From: Rattus norvegicus
Taxonomy: Eukaryota > Chordata > Mammalia > Rodentia > Muridae
Reading direction: 5' to 3'
DNA length: 64,000 bases
Assembly (NCBI RefSeq): GCF_036323735.1
Contig: NC_086024.1
Location: forward strand, 69,002,424-69,066,423
Shown one piece after another: positions 34,490-47,107 of this stretch (positions within the stretch are counted from its first letter, which is position 1; each line of letters starts with the position of its first letter). The notes under the pieces are model-generated. The model worked only from the letters and a program-made list of their open reading frames with translations, was not told the DNA's origin and ran no database searches. The translations under genes were made by a program, and so were the position numbers.

Positions 34490-34670
34490 CATGTGTATGT
34501 GTGCATTTGTGCGAGTGCACACACACATGCATTTGCTCCAGCACATATATGGAATTCATAGGGCAATTTGTGGGAATTAGTTCTCTCCTTCACTCACCTG
34601 AGTCCTGAGGATCAATCAAATGGACTTGTGTTATCAAACTTTGCAAGAAGCACCTTTCCCCACTGGTAGA
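34490..34670 (-). repeat. B4/RSINE-type SINE, antisense
   Basis: 'gtgtatgtgtgcatttgtgc', 'gggcaatttgtgggaattag', 'ttctctccttcactcacctg', 'gtcctgaggatcaatcaaat' and 'gcaagaagcacctttcccca' are the antisense B4-type body with its usual 'acttgtgggagttggttctctcc' segment. Confidence 0.65.
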
Positions 34671-36900
34671 TATCATTTGATAAAAGATTATGCCTTTTCT
34701 TCCTTCATACCCAACTACTCTGATACTTAGGTAATTTTGGTCATATGTATTCGGAATGTTTTACCATAGTATAAAAGTTAAAGTGTCCAGCCACACACTT
34801 GATATTACAAAAGTTTTAATTTTGATAGAGAATACATGAGTACCTTATTCCAGTAAATACTGGTATGGGTGTGTCCCTGCACTTGCCCCTGTATGTGCTG
34901 TGCACATCACTGACATGTATCCCCTGTCCAAGGAGTAACCTTTATTCTAAAACAGCTCAAAGGCTTGAACAAACTCAGTCTTTCAAACCTACTTTTTCCA
35001 GTAATCAAGTTCAGGATTTCTATTCTACAGCAGTAGATATACTTTGTGCACATGATTTCTAATTTTACTCTCAGGATGGTGCATATCCCAGGGTGACGTC
35101 TCATGATTATTTATAATCTGTGCAGACAAGAGGACTTGCTTTGCCTCAGGACCAAGACAACTACACAACCTCCTTCGATTACATTTTTTCTCTCTGAATT
35201 TAAAATGTGATGAAATTGATAATTTTTCACTCTGTTAGGAATTTGTTGCAAAACCTATTTATCATTCTATAAAATATATGTTTTTAGTGAATCTGTGAAC
35301 TTGTTGCTATCTGAAAACTGCACACAGAAAATTAAATAGCCTAGTTCCTACCCATCAGGAGATTACAATCAGCTACCGATATGAGCACAGGCATTAAACT
35401 TCTGCAGATTTTTAGTATCAAGGTAAGCGATATGGGTTACAGAGTTTCATCTGCTTTCTGCGAAGAAAAAATTTCTAAAAGCAATGGTAGATATTGGCAA
35501 GAAATCACCAATGAAATAGTAATAAAATGGGTTCCTACTTGTTTTTTTTAAATCACAGACTAGTTAAGAGGCCTTCAATATTTAAAATCAAGCATCAAAG
35601 GAGATATAAAATAAAAGCCAAAGACATATGCAGGAGAATGTTTCAAAAGAGCTGAAATGATGCTACTTTCTTTTTTATGAGCTACTTTTTAAGAAGTAGC
35701 TACAATGATTTACTGAATGTTGAATTTGATGTTGTGATATTAATATAATATTAATATAATTAATATGGCAGTGAATGTTTTCATTCCTGTTCACATGTGA
35801 ATTCTCTGCAAAGCCCTTATTGTTTTAGAGCAGCACTGATCATACTTTCAAATGAGCTGCGTTGGAAGAGAAAAAAAACAAATAATGTTTACTGATTATA
35901 AATTATTAAAACACATGCATAGCTCCAGTCAAAACCACTTGTGTACTAACAATTTCAACTATGGAGTAAATCAGTTAGCAACGTTTTGCATATCTACTCT
36001 GCATATGTTACAGAAAATAGTTGTCAAGATGTCTAAGCTGTTAAAATAAACAGATTTGTAGTTCAAGCAGCCAGATTGAGAAGAGAGGGTTAGAGAACTG
36101 ATTACCATAGAGACCATTCTCCATGGGCAAATCCCTCAAGTTCAAAAACCTGCAGCTGGTTAGTCTTGTTGTGATAAAATATAATGTTTCACCAAGCAGC
36201 TAAAAGCAATGCATTTGGCTCAAAAAGTGAGAGACAAAGACCTACACTTGCTGAACTCTGGAAAAAATGGAAATTCGTTTTCAAAGAGAAACAGACTTGA
36301 AGGGGTTTAAACTACTGAGTGAGAAAAGAGAAAGAAAAAAGCTGTTAGAGTATAGACTTGGCAAGTGGAGGTGCAGTTGGCTGAGCTCTCACAGCGCCTG
36401 CCTCCTGACTGAGCATCAGGAAGGCTTAAGGTTTAAAAGCAATTAATAGAAGGTGGGAAGGGAAAAGGATAGGGGGTTCTCACACTAAGTTGGGAATTAG
36501 ATTAAACCCTTAAGTTCAGCAAGATATGACAAAGTGGATTTAAAATTTGCTAAACTCTTGGGAAGATAAAATCTTTTAAAAGAAAACTAAAATAAAATAA
36601 AAATCAAGAAAGGTTTATTTCCTCTTTTATCTATGCTAAGAAAAAGTTAAGTGTGATTTATAAACCCTACTTGTTATTGTCATCTTTTCTTAATTCATGT
36701 GGCAACAAGTTTGCTTATAGCTAAGGACGATTATGTACATGCTACCAACAAGTTGCCCACTGTATCAACCTTGAGTATAGTAGTTGCCTTTGGACAGAGC
36801 TTTACATATTGAAAACTGTATTTCATAACACTTATCCATTTTCCTCTGAGACTAAGAACAGGAATTGGCAAAGTACAGCCAACAAATCAATCCATTCAGC
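34671..36900. other. Unassigned DNA
   Basis: No gene is recognised. An AT-rich direct/inverted repeat ('attaatataatattaatata') lies at about 35739-35770. A weak tRNA-like SINE signal near 36370-36445 is treated under rejected items. Confidence 0.45.
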
Positions 36901-36904
36901 CACC

Positions 36905-37025
36905 TGCAATTTTTTAATAGATAAGGGTTTACTATATACAGGCTGGCATTGAGCTAATGAATTCCCTGCCTCAATCTCCCAAGTGCTAGAATTATAGGAA
37001 TGAGGCACTTTGCCAAGTGCCCCTT
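36905..37025 (-). repeat. B1 SINE, antisense
   Basis: 'gataagggtttactatatac', 'aggctggcattgagctaatg', 'ccctgcctcaatctcccaag' and 'tgctagaattataggaatga' are antisense B1. Confidence 0.75.
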
Positions 37026-37033
37026 GCTTTGAA

Positions 37034-37037
<4 letters not shown>

Positions 37038-37127
<90 letters not shown>

Positions 37128-37154
37128 TGTGTGTGTGTGTATGTGTGTGTGTGA
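37038..37154. repeat. Compound (TA)n(GT)n microsatellite
   Basis: About 22 TA units are followed by about 35 GT units with two AT interruptions. It gives the YIYIYI/CVCVCV open frame at 37010-37414, which is an artefact. Confidence 0.97.
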
Positions 37155-38235
37155 GTGTGCATCACCATTTTCTATGGATATTTTTATGCCTTAAACGAGG
37201 CCTTGTTAAAATAGAAATGACACCACTGGAAAAGACTAAAATACTTATTCTCCTTCCCTTTGAAATGAAGGTTAACCGAGCCTCCCTGTTCAGTGGCTCT
37301 GTGCTGGAACACACTTTAAGCCAATTATATTACTGGCATTTGTTTTCAAATGATATTCATAATTACATACATTTTCAGAAGTACAACCTATATGGAGAAA
37401 ACAGCTGTGTTTGACGTGGGTTTTTGTTTTGTTTTGTTTCATTTTGTGTTTTTGCCTTTTTACTCAGTGACAATTATTAAATATAAACAAACTGACTTCT
37501 GTCATTTGATTCTCTTAAATGGTTCTTTAAGATAGACATCCTCCTTCTTCAGCTCTGAAAATACAACATCATGAGGTTGAGTGTTCCTTATTCTAAAGCA
37601 GAGCTATTTTAAAGTACCTTTCATGGCAGTCTCAAGTTCTCTGAGGAAGAGGAGACTGAGGAATAGGGGGAGGGGTATGAAGTTGGGACTGGGAGAAGAG
37701 GAGGAATGTGGCTGTAGTTAGGCTGTAAAGTGGATAAACGAACAGATTAATGAGGAATAAAATGCAATTCAAATACATTTTAAGACATACTTTTTTTACT
37801 TTATTTTCAGACATTATTGAACACAGCATGTTCTTTATGGTAAGACAATTTGTTGAAAATGTTGTATCTTGCTTCTGCAACCAGAGCTTACAAAATCAAT
37901 GTATAGTCAATATTTCATTACCTTGTATAGGGATAGATAAGGTTTCTTTGGTTTATAGCTGCAATAATTGTTTGAGGCTTTCTCTGATTTAATCTAATAT
38001 GCACTGGTTAGCGTCCTCAGAATAAGCTTCTGGCACAGACAACCATAACTAACAATGATAGGCTGTACAACACAGAAGGTCAGAGGTATCAGTGAAGCTA
38101 ATCTTCACACTTAGACTCCATCATTTTTACACACAAGTCTCGTTCTTGTCTTCACTTCACATCTCACAGATCTGCAGGCTCAGAACAAGGTATAACCATC
38201 AGAGATTTTAAAAAGAATCAAGAACAATTCCCTGC
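37155..38235. other. Unassigned DNA
   Basis: No gene or repeat family recognised; AT-rich. Confidence 0.45.
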
Positions 38236-38239
38236 GATT

Positions 38240-40545
38240 TTATTTTTATTTTTTGAAAATAAAAACAAGAATGCTTTATCTCATCACCTTAATAAAAACT
38301 CAGAAAACACAGCAGTAGAGAAAGTAATTACAGCCTAATATTCCCACTAGACACATATGGAAAAATTCTCAGGAAAATGTTGAATCAAACCTCAAAATGG
38401 ATAAAGATAAGGATATAGTGCAATCAAATAAGATTTAGTAGATTGGTACAAGGCAATACTTCAATATTTAATTCAATAGTTAAAAAAGACACAGAGATAA
38501 TTTAGCATGTCAATTGCTCAAAAAGAAAAATATCATATTGATATATGTTTAAGACATAGACAAAATCCAACATACATATTGTTTTCAGAAAATTAGAAGG
38601 TGAAGAGTCTAAACATGGTTAAGCATAGAGAAGTGCTAAAGACATTAAACTGAGTTGTAAGAAACTTGATTTAAGGAGGACACAAGAAGACAAGGATGTT
38701 TCTTACCACCAGTCCACCCTCACACTGAAGGTCCTTCTAGTTCAATAGGAGAAGAAAACAATAAATATGCTAATTCAAGGAAAATATCTTTTTCTTTGTT
38801 TATAGAGGATATGCTTATCTATGTAGAAAATTGAAGAGGAATGGCAGAATCATGACACTAATAAGTCATTGTACCAAAGTTATGAGGTACAAGATCAAAA
38901 CTGGCAAACCAGATTTCTTGAATGAAAACCAAAACATTATATGTAATAACAACCATCAAATTAATATGCATTAGTGTAAAATTTATAATTTTGTACAAGA
39001 TAAATAAATCATCATGACCATAGATAAGAAAATATATTTGATTCACTGAGAACAAAATGTCTAGCAAAATTAAAGTTATTTATTTCAGGTAGCAGAATAC
39101 AGACGTATTTGTTCATATGAAAACCTAAAGATTCAGAGTTGCCTACGTGATGCTTGAGAGGAGTATGAAAGAATGGTAATAACCACTCTTTACTTAATAT
39201 ACATTTATTGTAAATAAGATAGGATCAAACTAGAGAAAGATTTAACAGGTCCACCTATTAAATTGCATATAAAACCCATGAATGAATTAAACAAATATAC
39301 AACAAGTGTCCTTTTATTTTTGAAATGGTCAAAGTAGTTCAATGGAGAATAATAATTTTTCAATACATGGTACTGAAGTAACTAACCATTCACATGCAAA
39401 GACAACAAAAGCAATCTAGACAAAAATTCCAAGGCATTATTCCGTTTGCTATGTGGATTATATATTTAATAAATATAGAGAAGAAAAATACAAATTTTCT
39501 GTAATGTAGTAGAAGGAACACCCAAGTGGCTTGGATTTGGTGATGACTCTTAATATTGATATGACATCATAAAGATAAGCTTAATAAATTGTATTTCACT
39601 AAATTTAAAAGTATTGCTTCTTGATTGGTATTGACTAAAATGTCTTGCGTCAAGAGAAAATATTTTCAGCACACACATTTGATGAAAGCCCCCATTCAAA
39701 CAATACAAAGAAGTATCTAAATTTCAACTATTAAAAAATGAATTGAAAGAAAAGACAGATAAAACACGTGAATGGATTATTTACCTGAGAAAATACGTAT
39801 TTTTCTATAAAACCTAGAAAAACATGCTTAACATCATATGTTGTTAGAGAATTACAAACTAAAGTAAAAATGAACATTGAACAACTATCAAAATCACCAA
39901 GAGCCAATGGCTGAAAACATTAAATGCTCATGAGTATTTAAAATAATAGGAACTCATTGTTGGCAGGAGTGCAAACTTGTATGGTTGGTCACTTTAGAAG
40001 ATATTTATCAATTGTTTCAATGTTGAGCACATAAAGCATCATAAAGTCAAGTCATCATACTTTTGACTATTCAAATAAGATGAAAAAAATTTGCATACAA
40101 TACACATACATTGTTTAGATCACTCTATTTGTAATTGCCAAAAGTTAGAAAACACCAAAATGTTTTAAATAGGTAAAGGGAAAAACTGCAGTATACCTTT
40201 ACAGTAGAATATTATTGTGAAATGAAATGAACTATGAAACTATAAAAATGCAAACAACTTAAATACGTATTTCTAAGTGAAAGAAACCAGCTTAAGGAAA
40301 CTGCATATTTATGATTCTATTTATGGCTTTCTGCGAAACAAAACCATAGAAACAGGAAAAGATCAAAACAGATTGGTGACAGGCAGGTGCTCTTTGGGAA
40401 AAGGTGAGATGAACAGGTCAGCAGTAGCATTTACAGAGCAGTGAAGTGAAGGTAGTGATATTGCAATAGTGGATACCCAGCACTGTGTACTTGTTAAACC
40501 ATCTACAAACAAAAAGTTAACCCCAACGTGAGCAGTAACCTTTAT
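38240..40545 (+). mobile_element. Ancestral L1M element, ORF2 3' half plus 3'UTR
   Basis: A 2.3-kb decayed L1. 'gaaagtaattacagcctaat', 'gacaaaatccaacatacata', 'gacaaggatgtttcttacca' and 'aggatatgcttatctatgta' follow the RT domain (the last is the degraded FADD block, catalytic Asp region at about 38806-38826). 'ggaactcattgttggcagga', 'tagaatattattgtgaaatg' and 'gtatacctttacag' are the ORF2 end. The 3'UTR is typical of L1M: 'acaggaaaagatcaaaacag', 'attgcaatagtggataccca', 'ttgttaaaccatctacaa', 'gttaaccccaacgtgagcag'. L1M elements are older than the rodent radiation. No long frame survives. Confidence 0.82.
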
Positions 40546-40569
40546 TTCTTTTGTCAGTGTTGGACGTAG

Positions 40570-40717
40570 TTATGGGCATCCACAGCTCTTAATTACAGCA
40601 CTTAGGAAGTAGAGACATAAGGATCACAAGTTCAAAACAGACTTGGGCTACATGGTGAATATTGAGTAGGATATATACTGAGATTCTCTTTCAAAACAAA
40701 AATAAAACAAATATTTG
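40570..40717 (+). repeat. B1 SINE, sense
   Basis: 'gctcttaattacagcactta', 'ggaagtagagacataaggat', 'cacaagttcaaaacagactt', 'gggctacatggtgaatattg' and 'agattctctttcaaaacaaa' with an A-rich tail. Confidence 0.82.
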
Positions 40718-40842
40718 TTCATTGTTTAAATGTTTCACATTAATGTAAGATTAATATTAAAAGAAGAAAGCATAATGAAAGTAGATAAAAGACAAGTTTT
40801 TATATTTTTCTTTTTAGTTTTTCCTGTAAACCTAACACATAT

Positions 40843-41769
40843 TTAAAAATAAAATTCATATAAAGGTTTCTTTCCCAAGACCAAGATTTCTTGTACCAAA
40901 TAGACTCCAACTCTGACTTCCCAAATTCTGCCTTTGACTACTTTGACCTGTTTTTCTATATTGACTTCTACAGAAATAGACATTTCCTTGATTGCTTTGG
41001 GGACTTTCCAACCCTTTCTCACCTTGCCACACATCAATCTTGGTCTTGGCTTTTCCTGTTCAAACTTGTCTTGTTGATGAATAGTCATGAACATCATGCT
41101 AGATCTCAAGCAGATGACAAGTAAGTTGGACCCGTTGTTCGGTCTTTTGACCATCAGATTAGGGGTCACCGAGAAGTAGCTGTACTTGAATAAATAATGG
41201 CTATCCTTTAGGGTCTTGACCCACAAATAATGAAGTCTAATTTTTTTCATGCCCTTAGCTACGGATATGTTTTCTTTGGTACTAGCAAATTGTGAGATTG
41301 TTCTTAGCCTGCCTTGACCTAGCACTTCATGAAGAATGTCCATGTATTATTTAAAATAGCCAGAGGAATGAATTCCCATGATGATGCTTAAGAAAAGCCT
41401 TCCTACTTTCAGATATTTTGCCTGGGTTTTCTTGAAAAAGCTATAGCTTCTTACTGCTTGAATCTACCATGTTTACACTTGTCATTCCCTTTTATCAAAC
41501 TACACTTAGAATGGTGTGTACGTGCCCCTAACTAATCCTTTATTCTAGATGGTTTAAGCATATTTTCCTTAACCGTATGAGCTTTTACACTGTCCATTCC
41601 AAGGGAATCCAGGCAAGAGACTGTCACACAGAGCTGATTCATATCCCATCACCATCTTTTGAAGAGCTTCCTGTCTGTACACCAAGTTGTTAAGTGTGAC
41701 TTTCCCTTCAATGCACATGTATACTTCGCCCACTCGGAAGATTAAATCAGCTAATGAAACACAAAACAA
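40843..41769 (-). other. Unidentified segment with two minus-strand open frames
   Basis: Read right to left on the minus strand there is a 66-codon frame (41569-41769) and then a 166-codon frame (40843-41343), the longest here that is neither simple repeat nor L1. I recognise no domain. The 166-residue frame is Lys/Val-rich with 'KEMSISVEVNIEKQVKVVKG' near its end and has no Cys/His cluster or membrane segment. The DNA has several CpGs, unlike its surroundings. It could be chance, a processed pseudogene or an ERV internal scrap. Confidence 0.2.
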
Positions 41770-42113
41770 AGTAACATGTCTAAAAGAAGAAACAAATGTA
41801 CAAGTAAAGAAGTTGTTGAGAACAATTTTTCCTCTTGTATAAAGAGTGGCTTTTCGGGCTGTTCAATGCTCCAATGTTAGAATGTGTCCTGACTTCTCAG
41901 TGAACTGAAAAGAACTCCTTATTTGAGAACAGAAGAGTCAGTCAGAGGATTACACAGTTCAGCCAGGTATGTGAGGTAATGAGGAACTTTATACCTAGCC
42001 TTATAAAGTGCAGGATAAAATAAGGCAAGAAAAATAGTGCCTGAAAAATAATTTATAAGTCTGATGAAGCTCCAGCATGCTCTTCTCCAGAAGCACAGAA
42101 GTGCTTCTTTCTT
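41770..42113. other. Unassigned DNA
   Basis: No recognisable feature. Confidence 0.45.
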
Positions 42114-42121
42114 AAGACAGT

Positions 42122-42589
42122 AGATCTCTCCTGAGAGACACACCCAGAATACAGCAAATACATAGGCGAATGCCAGCAGCAAACCACTGAACTGAGAAAG
42201 GGACCCCTGTTGAAGGAATCAGAGAAAGGACTGAAAGAGCTTGAAGGGGTTTGAGACCCTACATGAACAATAATGCCAAGCAACCAGAGCTTCCAGGGAC
42301 TAAGCCACAACCCAAAGACTATACATGGACTGACCCTGGGCTCCAACCTCATAGGTAGCAATGAATATCCTAGTAAGAGCACCAGTGGAAGGGGAAGCCC
42401 TTGGTCCTGCCAAGACCGAACCCCGAGTGATTGTTGGGGGTAGGGTGGTAATGGGGGGAGGATGGGGAGGGGAAGCGCATATGGAAGGGGAGGGGGAGGG
42501 TTAGGGGGATGTTGGCCGGAAACCAGGAAAGGGAATAACAATCGAAATGTAAATAAGAAATACTCAAGTTAATAAAGATAAAAAAAGAA
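42122..42589 (+). mobile_element. Young rat-type L1 3' end, sense
   Basis: A 468-bp 5'-truncated L1, closely similar to the body of 27645-28141: 'tctctcctgagagacacacc', 'cagcaaaccactgaactgag', 'ctatacatggactgaccctg', a G-rich tract (42436-42508), 'gaaatgtaaataagaaatac' and a short impure A tail. The flanks aagacagt at 42114-42121 and 42590-42597 are an exact 8-bp duplication. Confidence 0.95.
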
Positions 42590-42597
42590 AAGACAGT

Positions 42598-44395
42598 TTC
42601 TTCATTTTCATTTAGACAGCAGAATTCTCCGACCTCCATCCCAATCATCTAGGCTATACAAAGCTGGCTTCTCTGCAAACCATGGGTCAAAATTTATATT
42701 CTTTTCCTTGTCCCTTGTTACATCCTTAAAATGATACAATAAAGCGATCAGAAAGAGCTAATATATTAAATACAGAGTCCTTTACCTTCCATAATCGAAT
42801 ACCTCGTAAGCTTTCTTAATACTGTGCTTTACTCCTACAGCAAACGGCAAGGTAGTATGCGAAGTGCAGCATTAACATTCAATCTAAGCTATGATTAACT
42901 TTTCCTTTTACCCATAGAATAAAAGTACACTCAGCCTGGCGTATGGCCTTGACTTCTCTGTTATGCATCAAACAACTACTGATGAGTGTTCTAATTTATG
43001 ACCTTCAAAGGCCATTATCGGTCCAAACACACTTCTAGTTGTGAACATGGAGAAGTCTGAAAAAGGCCTATAGTGTAGGGGGCATTTGTAGAATCCCAAC
43101 TCTCTATATCTGAAAACAACTATATTATATTTAAATGAAAAATACTAGAGGTTTACTGTGTTTCAAAATATATGTCTTTCTATGTGCTTTTCATTCTTTA
43201 TTATAATAGAAAATCCATCCAATCAGGCAGAAATGTTTAGAGGATAGATAAGTGGAAATCATGAGGACAGTGGGGGATCTTCCCCTAAAGCACTTATACA
43301 AAGCACTGAATGGTAGTTGAGGAAGCTCACCAGTGAAGAACTGTGGTCAGAAAGATGCCTTGCAGATTCTAGCCTTGCAGATTCCTGGCTTGCATCTTGC
43401 CTCCCCTATCTACTAACCATGTGAACTTGCATGTTTGTGATTGTGATCGAGACACAAGAGCCAGATAAGCCTAGGATCTTAGAAGTATTTTCAGAATTTA
43501 TAAAGTATCTTGAATGCTTCAATCTCTTCTAGGTCAAAAGATAAAAAGACCGGTCATTTCCTCCTTTCACAAATCCATCACTGCTGTAGTTTGCTTTTTC
43601 ACACAATAAAGCATAAATGAAAAGGTCCTGGTTCTAACAGCCTTGAAGAGCTGTATTTTATCTTCTAGAAAGAACAATGTGTTTGTGAAATTTTCAAAAC
43701 CGGTGAACAAATGAGCCAACTATGGAATTGTGTCTACTATGAAAACTATACCATGGAATTCCTGATGGGTTAAACAGTTAAGGATGGAAGTGATTATAGA
43801 TGAACATATACAATTCTTAGAATTTCCTTTAAAATAATACTTGATGGAAAGTAGTATCTAGAAGAAATAGGACTTACCAGAATTTGAAAATTATTAATGT
43901 CATTGAGACTTTATGCACAGAAACACATTTTGTGGTCACATAGAAATACTACTTATTATTTTATCTGGTTTTATCTATGTTTTAAAATATTCATAACAAA
44001 AATTTAATTGTATTTAATGGATCCATATCCTAGGTGTTTGTTGTTGTTTGTTTATGTTTTCTATTTTAATTCATCTAGCATTCAGATGGTAAGTGTTCAA
44101 ACTGACTACACTTTTTAATCATAAATTTTAGCCCAAGATGTATAGGTGCTTGTGCTGAAACACAACCATATTTCAAGTAGGGCACATTTCTAGCAGCACC
44201 AGACATACCATTCATTCAGAAGCATGGTTTGTCAAGAGAAGATACTTAGTTTCCATTAAACAAATTGTTTTTACAAAATTTCTCGACATTCATAAATGCA
44301 TGTGATGAATTATTGTCATCTTTGTGAGGGCATAGTAAAGAAACCACCAAAATAGCCACTTTTTGATGTAGTTGGAAGCTTTTGTTGTTGGTGAC
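42598..44395. other. Unassigned DNA with a possible MIR
   Basis: Mostly unrecognised. At about 43365-43435 'ttgcagattcctggcttgca' and 'actaaccatgtgaacttgca' resemble the 'ccagctctgccacttactagctgtgtgaccttg' core of sense MIR, too weak to call separately. Confidence 0.35.
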
Positions 44396-44430
44396 TGAAA
44401 GAGAAAAAGAGAGATACAGAGAAAGAGACA

Positions 44431-44498
<68 letters not shown>
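44431..44498. repeat. Compound (CA)n(GA)n microsatellite
   Basis: About 16 CA units followed by about 18 GA units, with a GAGA/GACA-rich lead-in from 44397. Confidence 0.97.
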
Positions 44499-44500
<2 letters not shown>

Positions 44501-46925
44501 CTGCAGATATCTGAAAGTATCCAGCAGAGACAGAAAAAAGCAGCAGATTTGATATAGTCAGAGCTAGCAAAGAACAGCAAGAGAAAGAATAGTTGAGAAT
44601 GGCGGACATGGACAAACACAGATCACACTAGACTAATGGGTATCTGGGAAGAGGGAAGCCTGTGAACCTCAGCAGCCTGGGGAGACCTAGCATAGTGGGG
44701 GAGTAGTGGGAGAGGAATTGGCAGGAGAGAAGGTCTAGGATAATAGCATGGGCTTTCGGGTGTATAACAAGTACCTGAGAATAGGTACTGAAGGATTCTG
44801 GAGGGAAACATGCGATATGAAACCAAAGATATATGCCAATGGAGAACGAGATATATTTTCTGCCAGAAGCAGGGTAAATGACTTACTTTGGCAGATGGAT
44901 ACATATTTCTCAAATTTCTGAGGAGTCTTGGCCTTTATGGAAACACTAGAAATGCTCCTATAGTCCTGTTTCAGTTGAGCCAATACTGTAATTCCTGGAC
45001 ACATGAATGGCCTGAAACCAGTTTCCCCCTCCCATTGCCTTCTTCCATCCTCCTATCCATGCACCCCTGACACTGAAGCCCTGCTGCTTCCCAACAAATA
45101 CCCTCTCTTTCCTCCTTATCTTGTGTGTAGTCCACTGAATTTAATTACAGTGATGAGAGATTATTTACTGGAACAAGGGCACCTTCCTCCTGGCAACATC
45201 ACCGAAGATAGAGACACCCATATTCCAGCTACCATTGACAGTCAAAAGTCTCTAGGAGAGGATTGGAGCCTTATGGGGCCTTCATTTCTGAAACAGAAAA
45301 ATTTGTGATCCTAGCTTCCAAGTCTGCTAATATCATCAATGACAAGGAAGTGATAAAATGTGGCATTGCCCTCCTTCATTAGAAGGCTGAGGAGGTCTAC
45401 GGGGATTAGAATTTGAGTGTTACCAGTTTTGGCAGAGGCTCAGCCCTCATGGTTCATTCTAACAAGCCTTTACTAACTCATAATGGTGAAGTACAGCTAC
45501 ATCATAATTTTATCCATATTTAGAATGTCTTCACTATGCCCTGATGAGAAGTGGCTGGGTAATGGAAAAATTTGATGTTGTTTGCCATGAAATTCAGCTC
45601 GAGAGTTTCAATTAACTGGTTAAGAAAATCTTTCTTATCTTCAAGAAGAGGTGAATAAATGAAAGACAAATCCTTTAGCACAAAGTTTACTCAGAGCTGA
45701 TCTCTGTCTCCTTCTATTAAAGTTAATGGACCTGTGGCTTACCTAGACTTAAGTTTTTTGGTGAAATTAAAATCTAAAATTACCTTATATCCATTCTTCA
45801 GCAGAAGAACAGAACAGTAGGCAACTGTTAAAAGGGCAATAGAAAACTAAACATCACTCAGGTGTGATCTGTACCCATTTCTACACATACAGTCATAAAT
45901 GAATGCAAAAAATACTTACGAGTATTAATAAAACAAAATAGCAAATTTTATTCAGTCAGAATTTATAGACTTTAATTGTGAACTTCTTCTCTTGATGTAT
46001 AGGATATAAATTTAAATTATAACTACATACTATTTTTTGACGAAGACAATGGTCGTTATGGTAACAGTCTTGAATTCTGGTTTTGTCTGGTTTGAGGGAG
46101 GTAGGTCCAAATGCCAAAATGAAACATCTTATTTGTTGATGTGAACTGTTTGGTCCTCCACATGACTCTATCTTGGTAGTGGCTCAGTCATTAATGTACC
46201 ACACTTTGTTTCCATGAATGTACCCGGGATGATTTCTCTCAAAAACCATGTTTTGTCCTTTATTAATAGTAATGCTTTGATTCTATTATAACTGTGATCC
46301 CTAATTACTGAACAGAGCAAGTGGAGGGGCTTTAAAGGAGAGCAATGATTGTGCCAGTGAAGTAGCTTGAGTGAAAAGCAAACAAGACAGTCTCTATCGT
46401 GACCAACGTTAAGCTGGATTGTTCCTCCCTTTTGATGACTGCTGAATAGTACTGTGAATGGCAGCTTTGGGCTTTGGATTTTTGTGTGGTCTATTGTAGA
46501 ATGCTTTTTACCATCAAGCTCTGAGAATGGCCCTCCCTCCTGGAATGCATCAGTCTAGAAGCACTCAGAGCTTTTAGCTTGTTAGTGTAAATCAACTTTT
46601 ATAGCTTGTGTTTGAGAGGGAAGGACAGCAAAATCGCACATCCATACATTACTTTGGCTATTTGTAAAAGGTTAAAAAAAGAAGAATGGAGCAAAAGACA
46701 GCCATATTTTGTGAAGGCTTAAGAAATTACTTTGAAACGCACACGCACACACACAGACAACCCTGCCAGCTGCTAGTGGTGTCAGAAAAACTGAGCGTCA
46801 GCGAAGCGATTTACTGTCAACATGGGATGATGTTTGACATGCACCACTCTAATGTTTTCCCATTTCCTGCATGAAATTTGTGGAAGTTTTAAAGCTGTTT
46901 GACACACAAAGCCTGCCTGCTGCTC
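44499..46925. other. Unassigned DNA
   Basis: No gene is recognised. The piece 45150-45530 ('ggattagaatttgagtgtta', 'ccagttttggcagaggctca') has the feel of an old rodent interspersed repeat, but I cannot name it. Open frames of about 100 codons (45003-45308 +) lack motifs. Confidence 0.4.
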
Positions 46926-46929
46926 TGGC

Positions 46930-47107
46930 CACAGGAACCCTGCAGACAGGAAGTGGCAAGGGGCGGTAAAGAATGGCCAATAAATTTGGAGTTGAGAAGC
47001 AAGAGTGATGAGAGAGGCAAGTTGTTGATATTGGAAACTTTGATTTGGGAGCTTATAAAGGTGACTGAATGTCACATTCAGTCATCTGGATTCTGAAAGA
47101 GGTGAGT
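46930..47107 (+). promoter_or_regulatory. Promoter-like motif cluster
   Basis: Within 180 bp of otherwise unassigned sequence are an ETS-like caggaag (46947-46953), a GC box ggggcgg (46960-46966), a CCAAT box (46977-46981), a TATA-like ttataaag (47053-47060) and, 42 bp after that, a good splice-donor match gag|gtgagt (donor at 47102). Order and spacing fit a small RNA polymerase II promoter with a short first exon. All this is motif reading; no transcript evidence exists. Confidence 0.3.
47062..47084. other. 23-bp perfect palindrome
   Basis: Arms TGACTGAATGT and ACATTCAGTCA around one central C, 11 bp each without a mismatch. The arm ends resemble AP-1 half sites. It lies at the predicted start site of the promoter-like cluster. 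Confidence 0.9.

Noticed and set aside
35735..35770. AT-rich palindromic run suggestive of an origin or matrix attachment site
   Set aside because: Short and ordinary for AT-rich mammalian DNA; nothing else supports it.
36365..36445. Possible tRNA-derived SINE ('tggctgagctctcacagcgc')
   Set aside because: Only the A-box half is suggestive; the B box is degenerate and there is no tail or duplication.
37010..37414. 134-codon frame with YIYIYI and CVCVCV runs
   Set aside because: Caused by the (TA)n(GT)n repeat; the remainder has no motif.
42053..42541. 162-codon Pro-rich minus-strand frame
   Set aside because: It is the antisense of the rat-type L1 3'UTR, where the G-rich tract reads as Pro codons.
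46045..46062. X-box-like 'gttatggtaac'
   Set aside because: Lacks the full RFX half sites; too weak compared with the pair at 62.1 kb.
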